A program made the translations under genes and the position numbers. A model generated the notes under the pieces. That model was not told the DNA's origin. It was given only the letters and a program-made list of their open reading frames with translations, and searched no databases. From NCBI RefSeq assembly GCF_035918015.1, contig NZ_CP109132.1, forward strand, positions 7,254,001-7,318,000: a stretch of DNA of 64,000 nucleotides. The letters run 5' to 3'. Positions 23,941 through 32,860 of the stretch are shown piece after piece (position 1 is the first letter of the stretch; each line of letters begins with the position of its first letter). The DNA comes from Streptomyces sp. NBC_01754. GTDB lineage: Bacteria; Actinomycetota; Actinomycetes; Streptomycetales; Streptomycetaceae.

Positions 23941-25127
23941 GCACCACGACCGACGCGGCCGACATCCGCCGGCGCACCCAGGAGTTGCTGGCCGCGCACC
24001 CGCCGGCCGCCACCGGACGCACGGCGTTCCTCCAGGCGCGCTTCGACGCCGGACTCGCCTGGGTGCACTACCCCACCGGACTCGGCGGACTGGACGCGCC
24101 CCGCTCCCTGCAAACGGTCGTGGACGCCGAACTGGCCGCCGCCCAGGCGCCGGACAACGATCCGCGCCGCATCGGTATCGGCCTCGGCATGGCCGCGCCG
24201 ACGATCCTCGACCACGGCACCGACGAGCAGAAGCGGCGCTTCCTGCGCCCCCTGTGGGTGGGTGAGGAGGTCTGGTGCCAGCTCTTCAGCGAGCCAGGTG
24301 CCGGATCCGACCTCGCGGCGCTCGGCACCCGTGCCGTGCGCGACGGCGACGACTGGGTGGTCGACGGACAGAAGGTGTGGACCTCGAGCGCCCATCTGGC
24401 CCGCTGGGCCGTCCTCGTCGCCCGTACCGACCCGGACGTTCCCAAGCACCGGGGCATCAGCTACTTCGTCTGCGACATGACCGATCCCGGCGTCGAGGTC
24501 CGGCCGTTGCGCCAGATCACCGGCGAGGCCGAGTTCAACGAGGTCTTCCTCACCGGGGTGCGCATCCCCGACAGCAGGCGGCTGGGGCCGGCCGGGGAGG
24601 GCTGGCAGGTCGCCCGGACCACTCTGATGAACGAGCGCGTCTCCATCGGCGGGGCCCGCGTCCCCCGCGAGGGCGGCATGATCGGCACCGTCGCGAAGAC
24701 CTGGCGCGAGCGGCCCGGGCTGCGCACCCACGATCTCCACCATCGGCTGCTCACCCTCTGGGTCGAGGCCGAGGTCGCCCGTCTCACCGGCGAACGCCTG
24801 CGCCAGCAGCTCGTCGCCGGGCAGCCCGGGCCCGAGGGCTCGGGCATGAAGCTGGCGTTCGCGCGCCTCAACCAGGAGATCAGTGGGCTGGAGGTCGAAC
24901 TCCTCGGTGACGAGGGTCTGTTGTACAGCGACTGGACCATGCGGCGCCCGGAGACCGTGGACTTCACCGGACGCGACGCCGGATACCGCTATCTGCGCTC
25001 CAAGGGCAATTCCATCGAGGGCGGCACGAGCGAGATCCTGCTCAACATCGTCGCCGAGCGCGTCCTCGGACTGCCCGCCGAGCCCCGCAACGACAAGGAC
25101 ATCGCCTGGAAGGACCTCGCCCGATGA
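23937..25127 (+). CDS. Acyl-CoA dehydrogenase, first of a pair
   Basis: A 396-residue FAD acyl-CoA dehydrogenase. LFSEPGAGSDLAAL and DGQKVWTSSAHLARW are the flavin-binding signatures, and the C-terminal helix has KGNSIEGGTSEILLNIVAERVLGLP. It overlaps genes on both sides by ATGA. Paired ACADs like this and the next often form alpha2-beta2 enzymes acting on bulky or steroid-derived acyl-CoAs in actinobacteria. The substrate is not determined. Confidence 0.9.
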   Translation: MSTTTDAADIRRRTQELLAAHPPAATGRTAFLQARFDAGLAWVHYPTGLGGLDAPRSLQTVVDAELAAAQAPDNDPRRIGIGLGMAAPTILDHGTDEQKRRFLRPLWVGEEVWCQLFSEPGAGSDLAALGTRAVRDGDDWVVDGQKVWTSSAHLARWAVLVARTDPDVPKHRGISYFVCDMTDPGVEVRPLRQITGEAEFNEVFLTGVRIPDSRRLGPAGEGWQVARTTLMNERVSIGGARVPREGGMIGTVAKTWRERPGLRTHDLHHRLLTLWVEAEVARLTGERLRQQLVAGQPGPEGSGMKLAFARLNQEISGLEVELLGDEGLLYSDWTMRRPETVDFTGRDAGYRYLRSKGNSIEGGTSEILLNIVAERVLGLPAEPRNDKDIAWKDLAR

Positions 25128-26278
25128 GCGCACAGACCGGACCCGCGCGGTCCGCGGCCGCACGGACCCCCGAAGAGGCGCACACCCCCGACCTGCTCTA
25201 CTCCGAGACCGAGGAAGACCTCCGCTCGGCCGTCCGCGCGCTGCTCGCCGACCGGGCCGGCGCGCCGGCGGTGATCGCCGCCACCGAGTCCCGGTCGCCC
25301 TACGACCGACGGCTCTGGGACTCACTCGCCGGCGGAATCGGGGCCGCGGGGCTCCTGGTGCCGGAAGAGCGCGGGGGCCAGGGTGCGAGCCACCGCGAGG
25401 CCGCCGTGGTGCTGGAGGAGCTCGGCCGCAGCGTCGCGCCGGCTCCGTATCTGACCAGCGCCGTCGTCGCCACCGAGATCCTGCTCGCCCTGGACGCCCG
25501 GGACGGCCCGGCGGCCGAACTCCTCGCGGACCTGGCGGCCGGTCGCAGGGCCGCCGTCCTGGCCCTGCCGTTCGCCACCCCCGCCGCCGACTCCGAGGCC
25601 ACCCTGACCGGCACCCTCGAACGGACGGTTGCGGGTGTCGCCGACGCGGCGGCGGCCGATGTGCTGCTCGTGCCCACGGATGAAGGCCTGTACGCCGTGG
25701 AGAGCGCGGACCCCGGTGTCACCGTCGAACCGCTGGTACCGCTCGACCTGACCCGCCCGCTCGCCGCTGTCACCCTCACCGGCGCCTCCGGCACGCTCCT
25801 CGCGGGACCCGGGCCCGCCGGGGCGGCCGTCGCCCGGGGTCTCCTGTCCGGCGCCGGACTGCTCGCCTCCGAACAGCTCGGCCTCGCCGAATGGTGTCTG
25901 ACCGAGACCGTCCGGTACACCCGCGAACGCCACCAATTCAATCGGCCGGTGGGCTCGTTCCAGTCGCTCAAGCACCGGATGGCCCAGCTCTGGCTGGAGG
26001 TCGTCTCCGCCCGGGCCGCCGCCCGCAACGCGGCCGACGCGCTGGCGACCGGCAGCCCCGGCGCACCACTCGCGGTGGCGGTGGCCCAGGCCTACTGCTC
26101 GAAGGTCGCGGTCCACGCGGCGGAGGAGTGCGTCCAGTTGCACGGTGGCATCGGTATGACCTGGGAGCACCCCGCACACCTGTACCTGAAGCGGGCCAAG
26201 GCCGACTCCATCGCATACGGGACCGCCGGGCGCCACCGGGAGAGCGTCGCCGCGCTGACGGAACTGCCCGCCCCGTAG
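25124..26278 (+). CDS. Acyl-CoA dehydrogenase, second of a pair
   Basis: A 384-residue ACAD-family protein. It is shorter in the flavin-binding middle part than its partner, with RYTRERHQFNRPVGSFQSLKH and the C-terminal EECVQLHGGIGMTWEHPAHLYLKRAK. The missing central signature fits the non-catalytic or half-site subunit of heterotetrameric ACADs. It is coupled to the previous gene through ATGA. No beta-oxidation genes follow directly, and the next 177 bases hold no gene I recognise. Confidence 0.88.
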   Translation: MSAQTGPARSAAARTPEEAHTPDLLYSETEEDLRSAVRALLADRAGAPAVIAATESRSPYDRRLWDSLAGGIGAAGLLVPEERGGQGASHREAAVVLEELGRSVAPAPYLTSAVVATEILLALDARDGPAAELLADLAAGRRAAVLALPFATPAADSEATLTGTLERTVAGVADAAAADVLLVPTDEGLYAVESADPGVTVEPLVPLDLTRPLAAVTLTGASGTLLAGPGPAGAAVARGLLSGAGLLASEQLGLAEWCLTETVRYTRERHQFNRPVGSFQSLKHRMAQLWLEVVSARAAARNAADALATGSPGAPLAVAVAQAYCSKVAVHAAEECVQLHGGIGMTWEHPAHLYLKRAKADSIAYGTAGRHRESVAALTELPAP

Positions 26279-26455
26279 CGATGGCCCGCCGTCACGGCAA
26301 GGCCACGACCTCGGCCGGCTCATCCGGTACACGCACAGCCGGTCACCGTGCGTCAACACCCGTTCGGCGCACGCGCCAGTGCGCCGGACGGCCTCCCCAC
26401 TGCGCCACACTGGCGGCCGAATGCCGCAAATCCGGCGCGGCAGAGGAGGTTGGCC

Positions 26456-26650
26456 ATGGTTGTCTCGATCTCGCTCGTGCTGCTTCTGCTGTTCCTCGCA
26501 GTGGTCTTCCTGCGTAACGGGGGTCTCAAGATCTCGCACGCGATCGTCTGCGCCATGCTGGGATTCCTCCTCGCGAGCACCCGCATGGCGCCGACCATCC
26601 AGGAGGGGATCGCTGCCACCGCGGACGTGGTCAGCGGCCTCCACCCCTGA
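26456..26650 (+). CDS. Small hydrophobic membrane protein, unknown function
   Basis: A 64-residue protein from ATG 26456 with AGAGGAGG upstream. Residues 4-20 (SISLVLLLLFLAVVFLR) form one membrane span, and a second weak hydrophobic stretch (AIVCAMLGFLLAST) lies at about 29-43. No known domain. It is followed 155 bases later by a Cys-rich protein gene on the same strand. The strong ribosome site supports its reality. Confidence 0.65.
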   Translation: MVVSISLVLLLLFLAVVFLRNGGLKISHAIVCAMLGFLLASTRMAPTIQEGIAATADVVSGLHP

Positions 26651-26804
26651 CCGGCACACCCCGGAGGCGGGAGGCGCCGGGTGAAGGCGGCGGGTGCGCC
26701 GCACGCGGCCGCGAGGAGCGGTACCGTCGAGCGCGGGCCCGCGCGGCCCCGTCGACCGGGCGGGGAGCCGAGCGTTCCCCGCCACGCACCTGGAGAACGC
26801 AGCG

Positions 26805-27554
26805 ATGTCATTCCCGCCCCTCGGACGGCATTCTGGAGCCGCCCACCACGAGTACTGCAACAGCGCCCTGTGCTGCCGCTGCCAGCAGCGCCAGTGGTCC
26901 ACGAGACAGGGTGACGAGCGCCTCTGCGGCCACTGCGCCTCCTGCTGCCGCGAGTGCGGCCGGGCTCCGGCGCCCCATCTCGACGGCTTCGACGACGGCC
27001 TCTGCGGGGAGTGCCGCGGCCGGTGCGGCCGCTGCGGGAAGCTCTCCCCCGCAGAAGGCCCCTGCTCCTGCCGCAGGTGGAAGGAGCGCGCCGGCCGCGA
27101 TCCGGTCGGCTACGTGCTCCAGGCTCTTCCGCGGCCACTGCTCCAGGCGCTCGGTCACCGGGCCCCGCGTTCCGTACCCGACCTGGTCCACCAGGAGCTC
27201 GGCCGCCGCACCGCCGACCAGCTCCTGGAGCGGGTGGAGCGCCGGTGGAACGTCCGCTGGTCCCACGCCCTCCACGAGAAGGACGAGGACGGCCGCCGCC
27301 GCTGGGCCCCGGAGGAGATCGCCGAAGCCCTGGTGGGCCCCGGGCGCTGCACCGAACCGCAGTGTGAAGACGGGTATCTGATCTCCACCGGAACCCCGTG
27401 CCGGCACTGCATGCGTCCCACCCACCGCTTCGTCCCGGCGACGGCCGACCGCACGGCAGCCTCCGACCACGCGCGGGCGAGCGCCGCCCGGATCAGGAGG
27501 GCCCTGCTGGAGGGTCGCTCGACGAAGCCCGGCACACCGCGGCCCCCGCGCTGA
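26805..27554 (+). CDS. Cys-rich zinc-ribbon-like protein, unknown function
   Basis: A 249-residue protein from ATG 26805 with GGAGAACG upstream. The first 90 residues carry many CxxC pairs (CCRCQQRQW, CGHCASCCRECG, CGECRGRCGRCG), and another lies near 205 (CRHC), a multi-zinc-ribbon pattern. The middle part is helical and charged, with a DLVHQELGRRTADQLLERVE segment. I do not recognise a family. It could bind nucleic acid or act as a structural zinc protein. Confidence 0.65.
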   Translation: MSFPPLGRHSGAAHHEYCNSALCCRCQQRQWSTRQGDERLCGHCASCCRECGRAPAPHLDGFDDGLCGECRGRCGRCGKLSPAEGPCSCRRWKERAGRDPVGYVLQALPRPLLQALGHRAPRSVPDLVHQELGRRTADQLLERVERRWNVRWSHALHEKDEDGRRRWAPEEIAEALVGPGRCTEPQCEDGYLISTGTPCRHCMRPTHRFVPATADRTAASDHARASAARIRRALLEGRSTKPGTPRPPR

Positions 27555-27621
27555 CAGGGGCCCTCAGTCCGCAGCCCCGTGCCGAAGCGACCCGGTCCGA
27601 GGGCCCCGTGCCGGCGCGCCC

Positions 27622-28263
27622 TCAGCCCGCGGAGCGCACCGAGTGGGCGACGTCCTTGTCCAGAGCCGCCCGCACGAGCGCCGCGGCGAGTACGGCGGGG
27701 TCCCGGTCCTCGGCCAGCCGCCGCAACTTGTCCGGCGAGGTGGGCAGGCCCAGCCGCTCCGCGCCCTGGAGGGCCTTGGAGTCGAGGTAGGGAGCCGCCT
27801 CCGGCCATACCGTCTGCGCCTCGCGCAGAAAGATGTCCGCGCCCGCGGGCCCCATCCCCGGGAAACGGCGAAGCCCCGAGCGCAACGCGTCCGTGTCCTG
27901 GTCGGCCTCCCGGCGCATCCGCCGCAGATCGCCGCCGTAGGCGTCGAGCACGAGTGCGGCGCCGTCCCCCAACTGGGTCGCCGTGCGTTCGTCGTATCTG
28001 CGGTATCCGCCTTCGCCCAGTGCGTCGACCCGCTCCTGCCACGTCGCGTCCGCCATCCGTCGCGGTGAGCGCATGCCGTGCGAGAAGAGAGCCCGCGCGG
28101 ACGCCACGGCCACCGAGGCGCGGATCCGCGCGCTGAGCAGATGGCTGAGCACCAGGAGCTGGTACAGCGGCTGTGGCGTGTCGCGCAGCTGGATGCCCGC
28201 CTCCTGCGCGTACGTGGTGCCGTGTTCCTCCAGCAGCGTGTCCAGCCTCTCGCGGCCGCTCAT
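27622..28263 (-). CDS. HhH-GPD base-excision repair family protein (endonuclease III-like)
   Basis: A 213-residue helix-hairpin-helix protein of the DNA glycosylase superfamily. The hairpin is FPGMGPAGADIF at about 134-145. Endonuclease III has a catalytic Lys in this loop, but here the position is Ala. A candidate catalytic Asp lies in PYLDSKAL downstream. No C-terminal iron-sulfur cysteines are present. The ATG at 28263 overlaps the stop of the DUF6480-like gene by 4 bases, so the two are co-translated. It may be a monofunctional glycosylase or only a DNA-binding protein. Confidence 0.75.
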   Translation of the reverse strand: MSGRERLDTLLEEHGTTYAQEAGIQLRDTPQPLYQLLVLSHLLSARIRASVAVASARALFSHGMRSPRRMADATWQERVDALGEGGYRRYDERTATQLGDGAALVLDAYGGDLRRMRREADQDTDALRSGLRRFPGMGPAGADIFLREAQTVWPEAAPYLDSKALQGAERLGLPTSPDKLRRLAEDRDPAVLAAALVRAALDKDVAHSVRSAG

Positions 28264-28478
28264 GTGAATCCGAAGACGCGGGCGATGAAGTAGCCGGCGA
28301 CGACCAGAGAGCCGAACAGGACCACGGCCGCCCAGAAGGCGGGGTGCTCCCAGACACCTCCGTCCGCGCGTTCGACGTGCGCCTCGCTGGTGGAGCCTTC
28401 GGCCGGGGGCGTCTCGCCCGGGGGAGTCAGTCCGCGCCGCAGAGGAGGTGTGGTCGGGGTCGTGGGTGATATAGCCAT
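28260..28478 (-). CDS. Small single-span membrane protein (DUF6480-like)
   Basis: A 72-residue protein with a Pro/Thr-rich N-terminus and a C-terminal membrane span (WAAVVLFGSLVVAGYFIARV). It resembles the Streptomyces family DUF6480, of unknown function. It is translationally coupled to the HhH protein by an ATGA overlap. GGTGGAG lies very close to the ATG, so the start is less sure. Confidence 0.65.
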   Translation of the reverse strand: MAISPTTPTTPPLRRGLTPPGETPPAEGSTSEAHVERADGGVWEHPAFWAAVVLFGSLVVAGYFIARVFGFT

Positions 28479-28753
28479 ATCTCCACCATCCCCCCGCGAG
28501 GCCCTGCCCGCATCGCGGGGGACGGGGCGGCGCCGGACGGACCGTGGGGACGGCCGCGGCCGCGTGTGCGGGCGCGGCGTCCGTGAGAGGAACCGCCGGC
28601 ACGGGCGGACAGCGCCGGCGGCCCCGCACGGACGTGACGGTCGAGACCGAGGGCGGTCAGGGCGCGCCGCTGCCCTGCCTGCGCGTACGTCCGTACGGAG
28701 TTCGCCCGGCCCGAGAAGCGGTGGGGCCGGGCGGATCGGGGCACCGTCAAGGA

Positions 28754-29992
28754 ATGCCAGGAGTAACCGCGCCCGCCCCCGTCGTCAAACTCGTACAACG
28801 CACCACCGAGCCTGCCGCGGCGCAGGTGCTGAGGTCCACCACCGCGGCCGTCATCTCGTTCGCGGTGGCGGAGTGGGCCCTGCCGGAACCTCACCCCGCG
28901 CCGCTGACCGCGCCCCTGACGGCCCTGCTCGTCGTGCAGGTGACCCTCTACGCCACACTCACCACCGGGATCAGGCGCGTCAACGCGGTCGTCGTCGGCG
29001 TGCTGATCGCCAGCGGGTTCAGCTCCCTGGTGGGGCTGAGCTGGTGGAGTCTGGGCCTGACCATCTTCACCTCGCTGCTGATCGGACGTCTCGTCCGGGT
29101 CAACGAGTTCGTGCCGGAGGTGGCGATCAGCGCGATGCTGGTGCTCGGCGTCTCCCAGGTCGCCGACACGGCTCTGGAGCGGGTGTACGAGACACTGATC
29201 GGCGCGGGGGTCGGGCTGCTGTTCAACCTCCTGTTCGCGCCGCCGGTCTGGGTCCAGACGGCCGGTGCGTCCATCGGCGGCCTGGGGGAGCGGATGGGGA
29301 GGATGTTCCGGGCCCTGAGCGACGAGATCGAGGGCACCAGGCCCGTCGGGGAGGCCGCCGCACGCCTGCACGAGGCGCGGCGGCTGGACCACGACATCGT
29401 GGAGGTCGACGCCTCGCTGCGGCGGGCCGAGGAGAGCCTGACGCTCAATCCCCGCGTCCGTGAGCGGGTGCTGCACCGGGTGGTCCTGCGTACCGGGCTC
29501 GACACGCTGGAGATCTGCGCGGTGGTGCTGCGGGTGCTGACCCGCACCCTGACCGACCTGGCCAAGGCGCGTACCGAGGAGGCGCTCTTCCCGGAAGACG
29601 TGGCCGTGTCCCTGAGGCAGCTGTTCGGGCACATGTCCGACGCGGTCGAGGGCTTCGCGGTGATGATCACGACCCCGATCGCCGCCAGCGGCGAGGAGGC
29701 CGAGGAACGGCTCGCCGAAGCCCTCGTCCGCAGCCGCACGACACGCGACCGGGTGGCCGACCTGCTGCTCGAGAAGGTGCAGGAACATCCCAGGCAGTGG
29801 CAGCTGCACGGGGCCCTGCTCGCCGAGGTGGACCGCATCCTCGACGAACTCGACATCGACAAGCGCACCGAACGCGTCTTGGAGGAACTGGACCGCCGTT
29901 CCGCGGAACTGCACGAGCGCCACCCCCGCCTCCAGGCGGCATCGCGCCGGCTGCGCGGGGTGACCCGGAGCCGGTCACGGACCGGGGGCTGA
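28754..29992 (+). CDS. FUSC-family (aromatic acid exporter-like) membrane protein
   Basis: About 412 residues. The first 160 contain several membrane spans (LVVQVTLYATLTTGIRRVN, and a VVVGVLIASGF region) as in FUSC/ArAE proteins. The rest is a long helical cytoplasmic domain with coiled-coil character. The exact start is uncertain: ATG 28754 has AAGGA almost touching it. It is divergent from the DUF6480 gene, and the 275-base gap holds promoters but no gene I can support. Transport substrate unknown. Confidence 0.78.
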   Translation: MPGVTAPAPVVKLVQRTTEPAAAQVLRSTTAAVISFAVAEWALPEPHPAPLTAPLTALLVVQVTLYATLTTGIRRVNAVVVGVLIASGFSSLVGLSWWSLGLTIFTSLLIGRLVRVNEFVPEVAISAMLVLGVSQVADTALERVYETLIGAGVGLLFNLLFAPPVWVQTAGASIGGLGERMGRMFRALSDEIEGTRPVGEAAARLHEARRLDHDIVEVDASLRRAEESLTLNPRVRERVLHRVVLRTGLDTLEICAVVLRVLTRTLTDLAKARTEEALFPEDVAVSLRQLFGHMSDAVEGFAVMITTPIAASGEEAEERLAEALVRSRTTRDRVADLLLEKVQEHPRQWQLHGALLAEVDRILDELDIDKRTERVLEELDRRSAELHERHPRLQAASRRLRGVTRSRSRTGG

Positions 29993-30021
29993 GCGGCCCG
30001 CTGGTGGTGGGAGGGCCCGCC

Positions 30022-30687
30022 CTACTCCGGCCGGGTGAACGGGCTGCCGTCCAGACCGGCCAGCAGATCGGCCACGTCCCGGTAGACCGCCACCGCTCCG
30101 GCCTCCTCCAGTTCGCCGCGGGCGATGCCGCCCGAGAGCAGAGCGATCGCCGGGACTCCCGCCCGTGCCGCCGCCCGCATGTCCCAGACGGAGTCACCCA
30201 CGAACACCGCCTCCGCGGCGGAACAGCCGGCGATCTCCAGGGCGTGCTCCACGGGCTCCGGCGCGGGCTTCCCCGCCGAGACGTCGTCCGAACTCGCCGT
30301 GCCGGCGATGACGTCGTCCGCGTCGATGGCGGCCCGCAGGGCGGTCAGCTCGCCCCCGCTCGCGGACGTCGCCAGAACGACGCGCCGACCGCGCCCGGCC
30401 AGCGCGCGCAACAGGTCCGCGGCCCCGTCGAAGGCGGACAGCCGGCCGAAGTACGTGGCGTACAGCGTCTTGTGCGCGGCCCCGATGCGCGCGGCCTCCT
30501 CCGGGCCGCGGCCGTCGCCGAGCAGATGGGCGATCAGGTCGCCGGAACCCAGACCGACGGCCTGGTGGATGTCAGACATCGCCACCCGGTGCCCCGCCTG
30601 GCGGAAGGCCTCCCACCAGCAGGTGACATGGAGGTGATTCGTGTCGGCCAGCGTGCCGTCGACGTCGAACAGGGCCGCGTGCGGCAT
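30022..30687 (-). CDS. HAD-superfamily hydrolase (phosphatase/phosphoglycolate phosphatase-like)
   Basis: A 221-residue HAD phosphatase. Motif I is ALFDVDGTLADTNHLH, motif II VVLATSAS, motif III the lysine of SAGKPAPEP and motif IV VFVGDSVWDMRAA. A four-helix cap between motifs I and II fits the beta-phosphoglucomutase-like group. ATG 30687 has AAAGGCGGAAG upstream. It is the last gene of a leftward run with CDGSH, HemK2-type and redox genes. The substrate is not determined. Confidence 0.88.
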   Translation of the reverse strand: MPHAALFDVDGTLADTNHLHVTCWWEAFRQAGHRVAMSDIHQAVGLGSGDLIAHLLGDGRGPEEAARIGAAHKTLYATYFGRLSAFDGAADLLRALAGRGRRVVLATSASGGELTALRAAIDADDVIAGTASSDDVSAGKPAPEPVEHALEIAGCSAAEAVFVGDSVWDMRAAARAGVPAIALLSGGIARGELEEAGAVAVYRDVADLLAGLDGSPFTRPE

Positions 30688-30706
30688 GTGCTTCCGCCTT
30701 TCGTCT

Positions 30707-31036
30707 CTACAGCCCGCCGCCCCGACGGCCGCCCTCACCGTGGCCGGACCGGGGTTCCCTCGCCCCGGTCCGGCCCGGGGGGGTCAGCTCGTCGGGTCGT
30801 CCGGCGGTCCGGCTCGGTTCCGCATCACCGCTCTCCTCACGGTGGGCACGGTGTCGGTGGCTGGTGTCGCACCACGGGTGGATCCGGCTGCGCCGGCAGG
30901 TGCACAGGGCCACGACGAAGCGGTCCGAGACGGCCACCCGGCCGTCGGCGCACACGACCTCCACGGGCCCTTCGACCAGCAGCGGTCCTTCGTCGGCCAA
31001 CTGGATCCGGCGGGGGTGTTCAGGGGTGCTCGGCAC
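30707..31036 (-). CDS. CDGSH iron-sulfur domain protein
   Basis: A 109-residue protein from GTG 31036. The cluster motif is CTCRRSRIHPWCDTSHR at about 45-61: three Cys and one His in the C-x-C-x10-C-x3-H spacing, which bind a 2Fe-2S cluster in this family. The rest is Pro/Gly/Arg-rich and probably unstructured. Its start lies inside the preceding methyltransferase gene (17-base overlap), so the two are coupled. It likely serves redox or iron-sulfur transfer. Confidence 0.85.
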   Translation of the reverse strand: MPSTPEHPRRIQLADEGPLLVEGPVEVVCADGRVAVSDRFVVALCTCRRSRIHPWCDTSHRHRAHREESGDAEPSRTAGRPDELTPPGRTGAREPRSGHGEGGRRGGGL

Positions 31037-31706
31037 GGATGACCACCAGTTCCTCGCTCGTGACGTGCTCGTCCATCAGCCCCGCGTCCCTCAGCCACCG
31101 CAGCCGCGACCGGAGGACAGGGCCGAGCGGCACCCGGGCACGCCCGGAGACCCGGGCGAGCAGCCCGGCGTCCGACAGCCGGCGTACCGTCGCGTCGCCG
31201 TCGCACAGTCCGGAGTGGACCATCAGCAGCCGCCCGCCCGGACGAAGGGCAGCCGGAGCCGTGTCGCAGACCCGGTCCAGGACCGCCCGCCCGTCGAAGC
31301 CCGCGTCCCAGGCCCGCGCGGCGCCGTGCCCCCTGGGCATGCCGAAGGGGGAGGGGACGTAGGGCGGGTTGCAGATGACCAGGTCGTAGGACCTGCCGGG
31401 CAGTGCCGAGAGCAGATCGCTGCGCTGCACGGTGATCCGGCGCCTGCGGATCAGTGCGTTCAGCCGCGCGGTGAGCACCGCCCGCCGCGCCACGTCCACG
31501 GCTGTGACACGCGCACCACGTTGCGCGGCGTGCAGGGCGAGCGCCCCGCTGCCCGTCCCGAGGTCCAGGACCTCGGTACCCGGACCGATCTCCTCGCGGT
31601 TCACCGCCTCCATCAGGAGCTGTGTGTCGTGCTGCGGCGCGTAGACGCCGGGCAGTGTCACCAACCGGGCCGGGCGGGCTGATTCCTCGATCACTTCTGC
31701 GGACAT
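31020..31706 (-). CDS. HemK2/MTQ2-type protein methyltransferase
   Basis: A 228-residue SAM-dependent methyltransferase of the HemK/PrmC-related group that methylates glutamine or asparagine in proteins such as release factors. SAM motif VLDLGTGSGALALHAA is near residue 46 and the catalytic NPPY, in LVICNPPYVPSPFG, near 111. It lacks the N-terminal helical domain of true PrmC, as in MTQ2. ATG 31706 has GAGGAG upstream. Its target may be encoded by a neighbour, but this is not shown. Confidence 0.85.
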   Translation of the reverse strand: MSAEVIEESARPARLVTLPGVYAPQHDTQLLMEAVNREEIGPGTEVLDLGTGSGALALHAAQRGARVTAVDVARRAVLTARLNALIRRRRITVQRSDLLSALPGRSYDLVICNPPYVPSPFGMPRGHGAARAWDAGFDGRAVLDRVCDTAPAALRPGGRLLMVHSGLCDGDATVRRLSDAGLLARVSGRARVPLGPVLRSRLRWLRDAGLMDEHVTSEELVVIRAEHP

Positions 31707-31800
31707 CCGCTACTCCTCGCGACGGGTGGATTCACACGTCCGGTTCAAGACTCCGCCGGACAGGGCCCGGCCACCACTCAAAGGGGGGCGGCTCGGCGGC

Positions 31801-32763
31801 TCAGCCCTGCCAGTCGGCCAGCAGGCGGTCGCCCAGCCGGTCCTCCACGAAGGCGGTCGCCGTGGCGCCGAACGCCACGTCGGCCGCCAGCCCGGGTTCC
31901 TGCTCGAGCAGCCCGCCGACGACCTCACGGCGCACCACCTGTTCGTGCACGGCGTCCGCCTCGACGTGTTCGGTGTAGAAGAACTCCGCCGCCGGCCCCG
32001 CACCCGTGCGCTCCATGGCCCGGGCCAGGCGCCGTGAAGCCGGTGACGAGGTGGTCTCCACGGCGGCGAAGTGCCCCACGAGCGCACCGCGCAGCCGCCG
32101 GTGCAGGCCGAACAGCGACATCAGGTTGACCAGCGCCAGCATCGGTGCGCAGCCCTCGTCGAGGTACCGGCCGTAGGTGGAGTCCAGACCGAGGTCGGCC
32201 ATCAGATCGGCGAACAGCCGTGCGTGGACGCGGTCCGCGCGTCCCGCCCCGAACTCGTCGTACTCGATCGCCGCCATACCCGCCTTGGCCCGCCCGCTGA
32301 GTCTCGGCAGCACCCAGGCGTGCGGATCGGCCTCCTTGAGGTGGTACAGGGAACGCTGGACGGCGTACGCGCGCAGGTGCCGCAGTTCGCCCCGCTCCCG
32401 CAGGAACCACGAGACCCCGGTACCGCGCACCGGCTCCACCTGGAGGTCCGCCAGTACCTCGTCGAGCGTGTCCGTCGTCGTGGCGTCACGCCGCAGGGCG
32501 TCGAGGAAGCGCCGCTCCAGCACCGCGCGTACGGCGAGCAGGGGCGGATCCCACTCCAGCTCCGGACGCACCCCCGCGAAACCCCGGTAGTGCAGCTCGT
32601 AGCAGACGTACAGCGCGAGTTGCAGGTCGTCGCCGTAAGGATCGGCGTCCCGGGCGTCCGCGGGGGCGGGCAGGGTCCCGTCGCCCCGAAGGTAGGTGAT
32701 CACACCCGCTGAGAGCGTCCCGCGGCTCTTCGGAAGGGAAGGTCCCTCGTGTTCGTCGGACAT
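31801..32763 (-). CDS. Iron-containing redox enzyme (heme-oxygenase-like fold)
   Basis: A 320-residue helical protein of the iron-containing redox enzyme family, a heme-oxygenase-like diiron or iron fold. Candidate ligands are in LQLALYVCYELHYRG, EYDEFGAGRADRVHARLF and FFYTEHVEADAVHEQ. Enzymes of this fold do oxidative decarboxylation, N-oxygenation or desaturation; the substrate here is unknown. ATG 32763 has CAGGAG upstream. It heads the unit with the HemK2-type, CDGSH and HAD genes. Confidence 0.82.
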   Translation of the reverse strand: MSDEHEGPSLPKSRGTLSAGVITYLRGDGTLPAPADARDADPYGDDLQLALYVCYELHYRGFAGVRPELEWDPPLLAVRAVLERRFLDALRRDATTTDTLDEVLADLQVEPVRGTGVSWFLRERGELRHLRAYAVQRSLYHLKEADPHAWVLPRLSGRAKAGMAAIEYDEFGAGRADRVHARLFADLMADLGLDSTYGRYLDEGCAPMLALVNLMSLFGLHRRLRGALVGHFAAVETTSSPASRRLARAMERTGAGPAAEFFYTEHVEADAVHEQVVRREVVGGLLEQEPGLAADVAFGATATAFVEDRLGDRLLADWQG

Positions 32764-32860
32764 GGCCCACTCCTGCCCCGTGGAATGCGGAAGGCACCAG
32801 GCATCGTCACCGACTGTACGCCGGTGGCCCCGAGCGGGCCTTCCGGGGCGGGAAGTGCGT

